This document shows, one piece after another, positions 8,167 to 20,100 of a stretch of DNA of 64,000 bases. The stretch comes from Blepharisma japonicum (taxonomy: Eukaryota > Ciliophora > Heterotrichea > Heterotrichida > Blepharismidae). The notes beneath the pieces were generated by a model. That model made no database searches and was not told the origin of the DNA. It saw only the letters and a program-made list of their open reading frames with translations. Each line of letters starts with the position of its first letter. The stretch's first letter is position 1. Both the position numbers and the translations under genes were made by a program. The DNA is taken from NCBI GenBank assembly GCA_949751835.1, contig CATKHK010000017.1, positions 1 to 64,000 of the forward strand. The letters run 5' to 3'.

Positions 8167-11100
8167 ATGCTAAGGGATCAAGAGCAAAAGGTATTTTGGA
8201 AACCCTTCAAACAAGGAGGAATGGCTCCTCAACCAAGATCAGGCCACAGTTTCACTCAAGTCGGCTCGTCCTACGTCCTTTTTGGTGGTGTCTCAACAGA
8301 GCAGAAAGATCGAGCTTGTCCTAACAATGACGTTTACACTCTAAGAGTTCTTGTCAACGATGGTGTATGGTCTAAAGAAAAGCCAAGAGGTGATATCCCT
8401 CTACCTCGTACGCATCATGCTGCATGCGAGTTATCAGGTGATCGTCTTTTGATTTTTGGCGGCCTTTATACATCAAGCAAAAGATTCAATGATACTTACA
8501 TATTGCATGCACCGTCTATGGCCTGGAGTCAACCTCCTAATCAAAAATCAGGAAGAGAGCCTGATAATTCTCCTAGCCAAATTGGAGCGCCAGAACCAAG
8601 AGCATTCTGCACTGCAAGTTTGATTGACAAAAAAGTTTACATCTTCGGAGGCTATGGAGGAGTTTACTACCAAAGCAAAGCTTTTAACGATATTTATATG
8701 CTAAACATCGAAAACTGGGAATGGAGCAAAATCGAAGCAACAGGTCAAGTCCCAGAACCACGAACAGGACATGTAGCATGCGTAATTGGATCAAAATTAC
8801 TGATTTTTGGAGGATGCTCAAATAATACCCAATTCAATTCATGCCACTTATTTGATCCAAACACTAGAGAATGGAGCGATATAGAGCTTACTTATGGAAT
8901 CCCCAGATGGAACATGTCAGCTATTTTCGTCGAAGCCATCCCATCTAACAAATTTTTCATCTTCGGAGGATCCATAGGAGATTTTGATGAAGGCTCACAA
9001 AGAAATATAGGAAAATTATCCAATGACGTATTTGTGCTAGACATAAATACAATGAGATTTGACAGAGATTCAGAGAAAGTCCACGAAGAATTGCTATCAA
9101 TCCCTGAAGAAGAAAAATTCTTACCTAGGGCAAGAGAGTATGGAAGTATGGTATTTGACAGATCAGAAAGCAGAATTCTAGTATTTGGAGGCTGGAATGG
9201 AAATTGGTTGGGAGACTTAAGCACTTTAAATGTCGCAAAAATTGTAGGGCCACCTTATGCAGTTGAGGAATGCCACCCATGCTTGGGTCCACTTACAGGA
9301 AAAACAAAAATCACCATAAAAGGTGTAGGATTCCAAGACACATCACAAATTTCAGTGCGTTTTGTTTGCCACAAGCAAGTGATCAACGTCAATGCTACTT
9401 ATGTCAGTGAAACTGAAATTACCTGTGAAAGCCCAAGCTTTGAAGCAATTGGTCCAAAAGAAGCAGAAGTCCGTGTTTCGTTTAAAGGTGGAGCTTATAC
9501 CATTACTCATACTACATTTAAATACTTTATGAACACAAGAGCACTTAAATCACTTGCATATGGTCCAGGTCTATTAAAAGATGGGGCAGCAGGAGTCCCA
9601 ACAGTTTTCTTCATTCAAGCCCGTAATGACCTTGGAGAAAACAGAAAATCAGGTGCTGATAACTTCATAGTAAAAATTACAGCTGCAGACCTTGAAATTC
9701 CTTTCACAATTGTAGATCGTGATGATGGCTCTTATGAAGTTACATTTACCCCACCAGAAAATGAATTAAACGTTGAAGTCCTTTTCGAAGACGAAAAACA
9801 GCAAATCACTCACATCCGTGGCTCACCATTCCACCCATACTTCAAAAGCGGAGTCTCTAATAAAAACAACGATCCATTAGGCCCAGCTATGAATAGTTTC
9901 ATCCATGGAACTCTTTCAGAGCTAGAAGAATTCATAAACCTAACTCAAGATGGTATCAATATTAAGCACAAGCATTTAGGCGATGATGTAAAGCAGTTGC
10001 TTAAAGTGAAAAAACATATTGAAGACGTTGAAGAAAGAGGAGATGAAGTCATCTTGAAAATGGATGAACTTGACGAGGCCTTGCAGATGTTTGAAAAAAA
10101 TGACCATCCTAAAGACAGTGAATCCAAAAAGCTCAAAAGACTGACCGAAAATTGGATTGGGCTGCAGAAAAAAGCTAAAGAAGTGAAAAAAGACATAGCA
10201 CCAATGGTAGCTACAGAAGCTGATAAATGCAAGCAGCAAATTAAAAACTTTGAAGAAGAGCTTAAGGTGTACTTTAATAATGTGAAGAAAAAAGATTTCC
10301 AAAAATACGAAACAGGAGTCTACAACGCTCTTAAAAGTTTAACTGAAGAAGAATCAAAACTTCAAAATGACCAAAATGCATTAGATGAGTTAGAGCATCT
10401 CGCTATTTATTTCGGATTCCCAGAAGCAGTCACTGGATGCCTTAAACAGCTAGAACAAAACCAATTCGATGTAAAAACTATGAGACAGCTATGGAACCAT
10501 ATAGAAAAAGTCTTAGCCCTCTATGACAAATATTTAGGCTCAGCCTGGCCAGATATCCAATCAAGTGAATGGGAAGAAGACAATAAAAAGCTTATGGGCA
10601 ACCTCAGAGAAATGAAAGCTGACAAAAAATCTAGCGCTTTCCAAGGAATTAACGCCACCATGAAAACTTGGGCGACATTCTTACCATTAGTAACTCAGCT
10701 AAAAGAGGACTGTATGATGGATCGCCACTGGTCACTACTTAAAAAAGTCCTCAGCCATGAATTCACCATTAATGAAAATTTTACCTTACAAAGACTCTAT
10801 GACATGCACCTCCACAAATATTCAGAGCAGGTCGAAGAAATAGTTGACCAAGCCAGAAATGAAGCCAAAATGGAAAAAACCTTGCAGAAAATCAAAGAAA
10901 CCTGGGACGTCGTCACTTTTGAAAGGCAGCAGCACAAGAATACTGATGTGCAGCTTCTAAGAGTGTCTGAAGAAAACTTTGAGGTGCTTGAAGAGCACAT
11001 GGTAAATGTCCAGAATATGTTTGCTAGCAGGTATTTAGCATATTTTGAAGAACTTGTGGTATATTGGCAAAGAGCTTTAAGCAATATTTCTGATAATACC

Positions 11101-14100
11101 CAGCTGTTGGCAGAAGTCCAAAGATCATGGTCTTTCTTAGAAAATCTTTTCATACATTCAGCAGAAGTCAAAAAGGAGCTTCCACAGGAGTCAGAAAAAT
11201 TCATTGATATTGATAAAGCAGTCAAAGAAATTATGAAACAAGGAGACACGCTAGATATTGTCAAAAATTTCTGCATGCTGGATGGTATTGGAAAAAGGCT
11301 TGAAAAAGTCCAAGAAGAGCTTGCTATGTGTGAGCGCGCACTTAATGAGTTCTTGGACCGCAAAAGAGAAGCTTTCCCTAGATTTTATTTCGTGTCCACT
11401 ATGGATCTATTAGATATTCTATCTAATGGTAACAATCCTCGAAGAATCATGCGTCATATGTCAAAAGTATTTTTAGCTATTCAAGAGCTTATTCTTGAAG
11501 AAGGTGGTGAACGACCATTAGCTACCGATATTATTTCTTGTGTCGGCACAGAGCAAGTCAAATTTTACAAAAAGCAAGAGCTCAAAGGCAAAGTCGAGTC
11601 CTATTTGTCAGATTTAATTGATTGTATGAGACAAACACTGCGAGAAATTGTAGAAAAATCAATTGTGGAATTCGGGAAAAAGCCAAGAGAACAGTGGCTG
11701 AAAGAAGATCCAAGTCAGGTCAGTTTATTAGTCAACTTAATGGACTGGGTTAACAAGACAGAAGAAGCTTTTAAAACGCTAAGCCACGATAAAGAAGCAT
11801 TGTCAAAATACCATAAATATGTAATCGGTGCCTTGACAAGTTTAATTAAGATGGTCCAAGGAGACTTAGAAAGACCAGTCAGAGTAAAAGTTATGTGTAT
11901 GATCACTATGGATACTCACTCAAGAGATATTTTAGACAAGCTCGTCAGAGAAGGTGTAACCAGAGATGATGAATTCCAATGGCAGTCACAACTGAAAGCT
12001 TACTGGGCAGCTGATAACAAATCTACAGTCCTCAGAGTCTGCGATGCCACCATTCAATATGGCTACGAGTACTTAGGAAATGGTGCAAGACTAGTCGTCA
12101 CCCCTCTTACTGACAGAATTTATGTGACAGCCACACAAGCTTTGCATCTAATGATGGGTTGTGCCCCTGCTGGCCCAGCTGGTACAGGTAAAACTGAAAC
12201 CACCAAAGATTTAGCTTCTGCTAGTGGGAAAGCTTGTTACGTCTTTAACTGTTCAGATCAGATGGATTATCAGTCCATGGGAAACATCTTTAAAGGTTTG
12301 GCTGCCTCAGGATCATGGGGTTGTTTTGATGAGTTCAATAGGCTGGTTCCTGAAGTGCTATCTGTGTGTTCAGTCCAATTCAGAGCAGTCACAAACGCTA
12401 TTAAAGCTGGCAGACAAAGGTTTGAGCTAGAAGGCTCTGAGGTCGCCTTAGATCCTACTTGTGGTGTTTTCATCACTATGAACCCTGGGTATCTTGGTCG
12501 TTCTGAACTTCCTGAAGGTCTAAAAGCCTTATTCAGACCTATCACTGTCGTTGTGCCTGATCTTGAACTTATTTGTGAAAATATGCTTATGGCTGAAGGT
12601 TTTATTGAAGCCAAAAATTTGGCTAGAAAATTCACAGTGCTTTATGCGCTTTGTAAAGATTTGCTGTCAAAGCAGCTTCACTATGATTGGGGTCTTAGAG
12701 CTATTAAGTCTGTGCTAGTTGTCGCTGGTGGGTTTAAACGTGCAGAACCACAGCTTGCAGAAGAAGCACTGCTTATGAGAGCACTGAGAGATTTCAACCT
12801 TCCTAAGATTGTAGAAGAAGATTTGTCTATTTTCCATGGGCTGCTTATAGATCTTTTCCCTGGAGTTAAAGTAAATCCTAAAGTGGATTTAGACTTCGAA
12901 ACTGTAATTCAAGGCTGTTTAGAAGACGCCAGGCTTTACCCTGAAAAAGAATGCATTAAAAGAGTTGTCCAACTACAAGAACTGCTAGAAATTAGACATT
13001 GTGTCTTCATTATGGGCCCACCTGGCTCTGGAAAGTCCACAACCTGGAAAATGCTTGTAAAAGCCAATGACAAATGTAGCAGAAAAACCACCGCTGTTGA
13101 TATCAGCCCGAAATCTATCTCTACCAATGAACTTTACGGGCATGTCCTCATGGCCACTCGTGAGTGGAAAGATGGCATTCTCAGCAAAACCATGAGATCC
13201 CTCGGAGACGTAACCGACACACTTCCTAAATGGATTATTTTAGATGGAGATTTAGATGCAAACTGGATTGAAAGTATGAACTCTGTCATGGACGACAATA
13301 AAATCCTTACTCTAGCTTCAAATGAACGTATCCCTCTTAAGCCTCATATGAGGATGCTTTTCGAAATTCGTGATCTGCGCTTTGCGTCTCCTGCCACTGT
13401 GTCTCGTGCTGGTATTCTTTATATATCAGACACCTCTGGCTACCAATGGAGAGCTTTCTATAAAGCCTGGATCGCCAGAATGAGCTATGATGACACTACA
13501 AAAGAAAACTTAAACAAACTTTTCGAAAGATATGTCCAGAAAACCTTAAATTACCTCAAAAAATCAGTCCAATTTGTAGTCCCAGTCGTCGATATCAACC
13601 TGGTGTCTTCACTTTGTTCTATGTTGGAAAGCTTACTTGTAGGAGAAATCAAAGCCTTGGAATACTGGTTTGTGTTTTGCACAGTCTGGGCTATTGGTGG
13701 GTGCTTAAGCGAAAAAGATGGCAATGACTATAAGAAGAATTTTTCAAATTGGTGGAAACAAAAGTGGAAGACTATTAAATTCCCTGGAAAAGGAACCATT
13801 TTTGACTATTTCGTCAATTATGAATCGTCGAAATTTGAAGAATGGGGAGAACAGGTCAAGCCTTATGAGTTCGACTCGTCGACACAGAAAATGAACAATG
13901 TGACAGTCCCGACTACTGAGACGGTGTCAAATTCATACTTCATACAAGCGTTTATTAATATAGGAAAGTCAGTATTATTGATAGGAAACGCTGGGTGCGG
14001 TAAAACACAACTAAGCAAAGGTGTGCTAAGAAGCTTGAACCCTGAGCAATTTTGCTTTGTTGTTATCAACTTTAACTTCTACACTGATGCTTTGCTACTA

Positions 14101-17100
14101 CAAAACATTATGGAGCAGCCTCCAATTGAAAAGAAGACAGGTAAACAATTTGGTCCTCCAGGAAAACTTAAGCTGATCTTCTTTGTAGACGATTTAAATA
14201 TGCCACAGCTTGATGTCTATGATACACAAACTTCTATAGAACTTCTAAGACAGCATGCAGACTATATTCATTGGTATGACAGATCTAAACTAACTATAAA
14301 AGAAATTATTAACACCCAAACAATTGCAGCCATGAACCCTACTGCAGGATCATTTTATGTAAACCCAAGATATCAGCGCCATTTCTGGCATTTGACTATA
14401 CAGTTCCCAGAAGCTTCCAGCTTGTTTACGATTTATAACACCTTTGCGTTAGGACACTTCGGAAAAGGGTTTAAAGCGTCAGTACAAGAAATTGTGTCTC
14501 CTATTATAAAAGCAGCTATTTCTCTACATCCTTCTATGGTTGAGAAATTCAGAAAAACAGCTATTAATTTCCATTATGAGTTTAGCATTAGACATTTAGC
14601 TAATATTTTCCAAGGACTACTGGTAGCACAACCTGCCCAATTCCCTGAGCCAGAAAAAATCATCAAGCTCTGGATCCACGAGTCAGAAAGAATTTATGGA
14701 GATCGTCTTGTTTCTAAAGCTCATTTAGACAGCTACAGAGGCATTATGGGTGAACTCATCAAGAAAACCTTTGCAAAATTCCCAAGTCTCAGCAGATATT
14801 TCCAGTCAAACCCTGAGCCTCTTGTGTTTTCTCACTTCGCAGGTGGACTTGTGGAAAGAGTTTACGACCAAGTGCCTTCAATAGATTCCCTCAACAAAGT
14901 TCTTGACGAAGCCTTAAAGGAGTACAATGATATCAATGCTGCTATGGATCTTGTCCTTTTCGAAGACGCCATGAAGCACGTCTGCAGAATCTCTAGAATC
15001 ATTATGAACCCTGCTGGGCATGCTTTACTTATTGGAGTTGGTGGTAGTGGTAAACAATCCTTATCAAGATTGGCTTCTTTTATATGCGGTTATAGTACTA
15101 CTCAAATCACTATTTCTCAAGCTTACTCTATAAATGACCTTAAAACAGATTTGCAGTCTATGTACAATAAATCAGGCATGAAAAATGAAGGTGTTCTTTT
15201 CTTATTCACAGAAGGCCAGATCACTAATGAAAGATTTTTGGTCTACATTAACGATTTATTAAGCAGCGGAGAAGTCGCTGATCTTTACCAAACAGAAGAT
15301 AAAGACAATATTGTCAATGCTATAAGAGCAGCTGTCAAGGGGGCTGGAATAATAGATAACAGAGACAACTGTTGGAACTTCTTTATTGACAGAGTCCGCA
15401 CAAACTTGCATATGGCACTTTGTTTTTCGCCTGTAGGAGATTCATTTAGAAATAGGTCAAGAAAATTCCCAGCTATAGTAAACTGTACCGTTATTGATTG
15501 GTTCCATGACTGGCCTAGAGATGCACTTTTGTCAGTCGGTGAACGATTTTTGTCATCAGTGGACTTAGGAGTTGACGAAGTCAGAAATGGAGTCGTCGAG
15601 TTTATGCCGTTTTCATTTAACGCGGTTAACCAGCTTTCAGTGAAATATAAAGAACAAGAAAAAAGATTTTGTTATACCACGCCTAAATCTTTCTTAGAGC
15701 TGATTAAGTTGTTCACTTTGATGCTTTCGAAGAAGAGAAATGAAATTATTACTAGCAAGGAAAGACTGGAAAGTGGGCTGATTAAGCTGATAGAAACACA
15801 AGAAAATGTGTCCAAGCTTGAAATTGATTTGAAAGAAAAACAGGTAGAAGTCGAGGTGAAAAAGACATCAGCTGATGAATTCGCTGCAAAGGTTGGACAA
15901 GAAAAAGCAGTCGTCACCCAAGAAACTGAAAATGCTAACAAAGAAGCAGCAGAGTGTGAAAGAATCCAAACAGAAGTAGAAGAAAAGAAAGCGTCTTGTG
16001 AAAAAGATTTAGAAAAAGCTTTACCACTGCTAGAAAGAGCACAAGAAGCCTTGGCCACTTTGCAGAAAAAAGATTTCACAGATATGAAATCTTTCGCTAA
16101 GCCTCCTCCAGGAGTCGAAGATGTCACTGCAGCTGTCATGGTTCTTACCGCCACTTTAGATCCTAACGTCCCTGTTGATAAGCAAGGTAACGTTACTGAC
16201 AAGTCTTGGAAAGCCGCTATCAAGCTTATGGCTAACCCTGAAAGTTTCAAAACTTTCCTTACAAGCTTCAAAACTCACATTGACAACCAAGATGTCCCAG
16301 ATAAGAACTTTAAAGCTGTCCGTCAATACCTCAACCTTGAGTGGTTCAATGGAGAAACTATGAAAGGCAAGTCATTAGCTGCCAAAGGGCTTTGTGAGTG
16401 GGCTATCAACATTACTGCCTATTATGATTGCGTCAGAGAAGTCGAGCCTAAGCGTGAAGCATTAAGGCAAGCCAGTATCCAATTAAATCAAGCCAACGAA
16501 AAATTGACTCTGACTAAAGAAAGAGTTGCTGAACTAGAAGCCAGACTGAAAGACTTGGTAGAACAATATGATGGAGCCATTGCTGAAAAAGAAGCTGTAG
16601 AAAGGGAAGCTGAAAGATGTGCAAGAAGACTGAACTTGGCTAACAGACTTGTGAATGCCTTGGCAAGTGAAAAAGATAGGTGGAGTGAAAGTATTGAAAA
16701 CTATGGGAAAGGGCTAGAAGTCCTTGTAGGAGATGTTCTTATTTCTAGTGCTTTTATCAGCTATGTCGGACCATTTACCAAGAAATATAGAGATATTCTT
16801 ATAAGAGACCAATTTTTGACTTTCTTCGTCCAGAAGAAAATCCCAATGTCTCCGAATGCAAATCCATTGACTTTGCTAACAGATGAAGCCACCATCGCTA
16901 AGTGGAACAACCAGTTCTTGCCAGCTGATCAGGTTTCTATAGAAAACGGTACTATTTTGACCAACACTGAGCGTTGGCCACTTATTATTGATCCTCAGCT
17001 ACAAGGTATTACTTGGCTTCGTGAAAAAGAAAAAGCCAATAACTTGCAGATTGTCAGGCTTAATACTAAGGCGCTTACCCGTACTATGGAAACTTCTATT

Positions 17101-20100
17101 GACCTTGGATATAGTGTTATTATTGAAAACATTGAAGAATCCATTGATGCTGTGCTGTCTCCTGTGGTAGCTCGTAACTATATTAAAAGAGGTGCTAAGA
17201 GGTACCTGAAGCTTGGAGACAAAGAAATTTGTTGGACTCCTACATTTAAACTTTTCTTACACACAAAGTTATCTAACCCTCATTACCCTCCTGAAATTCA
17301 AGCAGAAACAGCTCTTATTAACTTTACTGTCACACAAGATGGTTTAGAAGATCAACTGCTTAACCTTGTCGTCAAAAAAGAGCGTCCAGATCTCGCTAGA
17401 ATGCGTGAAGAGCTGATTCAGCAGCAAAACTCTTTCAAAATCAAGCTGAAAGAATTAGAAGAAGATTTGCTGTTCAAATTAACCAACGCCAAAGGTGATA
17501 TTTTAGAAGACATCGAGCTTATCGAAAACTTAGAAACCTCCAAACGTATCGCCGGAGAAGTCAAAGAAAAAATGGAAATCGCCAAAGTGACTGAAGTAAA
17601 AATCCTCCGTGCTTCTGAAGAATACCGTCCTGCAGCTAGCAGAGGTGCTTTAGTCTTCTTCATGATGAACGAGCTTCATAAAGTCCACACCTTCTATATG
17701 TTTTCATTAGAAGCTTACTTATTAGTCGTTATGCGAGCTATTGACATTGTAGCTGAAAAATACCGAGCCCCAAGCGCTACCAAATCTAAGCGAGGAAAAA
17801 CCCCTGAAGCCACTGAAGTTGTAAAACCTGAAAACGCCATGGAAAACCCAACCGGCGAAGCCCCAGAAGGCGAAGAAAAGAAAGAAGAGTCCTTCCAAGC
17901 ACCAAAAGAAGAAGAAGAAGCAAAAGAAGAGGAGAAAAAAGAAGGGCCAGCAGAAATTGAAGCTGAATTGGAAGAAGAGGAAGAAGTCCAACAAGAACTA
18001 AGCCCAAGGTCACTGAGAAAAAGAGTGTCTGAGCTGACAGAGTCAATTACTTATCAATCACATATATATGTCAGAAGAGGCTTATTTGAGCAGCATAAAT
18101 TATTGGTAGCCACTATGCTTTGCTTTAGGGTGTTGATTAAGGATGGAAAAATTGATGAGCAGGAGTATGCATTTTTAATTAATGGAAAACCTATGGTCGA
18201 TGCAGGACATCAGTCAGAAAATTTGAACTGGTTCAGTGAGTATCAGTGGGGGATGATTAAAGCACTTGATCAATTAGGACCATTCCAAGGATTAGCAAGC
18301 AATGTAGATAGTGACTATTTGCAGTGGAAAAAATGGTATATGGAAGAAAAGGCTGAAATTTCAGATTTGCCTCGTAATTTCAAAGAAATTTCTTATTTCC
18401 ACAAACTTTTGTTAATAAGAGCGCTCAGACCAGACAGAATTACTAGCGCTTTAAGCATCTTTGTGAGAGAGCATATGGGTAACCACTATATTGAACAGAC
18501 TCCATTTAATATGTTCGATACTTATAAAGAAACCTCTAAAACAGTCCCTGTGTTCTTTGTACTGTTCCCTGGTGCTGATCCAACTCCAGAAGTCGAAAGT
18601 GTCGCAGAAACCTTAGGAATCACTGCCCTTAACAATAAATTCAGAAATATTTCTATGGGTCAAGGCCAAGAGAAAAACGCTGAACAAGCTATGGAACAGC
18701 TTTCACAAGCTGGTGGCTGGGTTATGCTACAAAACGTCCATCTCATGCAAAGCTGGCTGAAAATACTCGAAAATATGCTTGAAAAATTCTCCAAAAAAGC
18801 CCACGAAAACTTCCGATGTTTCATTTCTTCAGAGCCTCCAGCGTTGCCTGATATGAAAATTATCCCTGAAACTATTTTGCAAAACTGTATTAAAGTCGCT
18901 AATGAAGCTCCACAAGCTCTTAAAGACAACTTAAGGCGTGCTTATAGCCATTTCAGTCAAAAAGATTTAGAATCGTCTAGAAAGCCTAATGAATTTAAAG
19001 CTATGCTTTTTGCCCTTTGTATGTTCCATTCACTAGTCCTTGGAAGAAGGAAATTCGGGTCTCAAGGATGGAGTAAGCATTATTCATTTAATGATGGAGA
19101 TTTGACTATTTGTTCTGATATTTTGAACAACTATTTATCGAAATATGATGAAGTCCCATATGCAGATTTACGATACTTATATGGAGAAATTATGTATGGT
19201 GGGCACATCACTGATAACTGGGATAGACGTACTTGTAACACTTATTTACAAGTTTTAATCAGGCCTGAGCTGATGTCTGGCATGAGCTTGGCTCCTCAAT
19301 TCAAGTCTCCAGACCCATCAAGATTTGACTATGAAGCTTATTCTAAATACATTGAAGAAAAACTACCTATAGAATCCCCACAGATGTTCGGCATGCATCC
19401 AAATGCTGAAATTAACTACTTAACCGCCACAGGAGATAAACTATTCGGCACAATCTTAGATGTATCAGGTGTTTCTGGTGCTGGTGAAGCTGTAAAGAAA
19501 AAAGAAGACGTCGTTATAGACCTAATAAATGCCTTTTTGGCTAAACTCCCACAGGAATTCAAGATGATTGAAATTACGGCGAAAACAAAGGAAAGGCCTC
19601 CAGATGTAGTTGTGTGTTTACAGGAGTGTGAAAGAATGAATATTTTGTTAGGAACCATCAGAAGGTCTTTAATAGAACTTCAGATGGGGCTGAGCGGAGC
19701 CTTGAATATTACTGATAGAATGGAATCACTGTCAAATTCTTTGTCTGTTAACAGAGTACCTAAAGGATGGGAAGATGTTGCTTATTTCTCGAAAAAGGTG
19801 CTTGCAATATGGTTTTTGGATTTATTGGAAAGAGTAAAACAGCTTGAGGAGTGGTCGAAAGAATTGATTTTACCTAAATCTTTGTGGATTGCAGGACTTT
19901 TTAACCCTATGTCGTTTTTAACATCTGTTATGCAGACTACAGCTAGATCAAAGAATCTGCCACTTGATAATATGACTTTGCAGACCACAGTTACGAATTT
20001 CTTAGAGCCTGATGAAATTCACAATTACCCAGAAAATGGAGCTTATGTGCATGGGTTCTTTTTAGAAGGAGCTGCATGGGAATTAGGTAGAAGCCCAACT

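Noticed and set aside
17722-18046. Phe/Leu-rich minus-strand frames inside the dynein gene
   Set aside because: They lie opposite the acidic GAA-rich insert and are composition artefacts.
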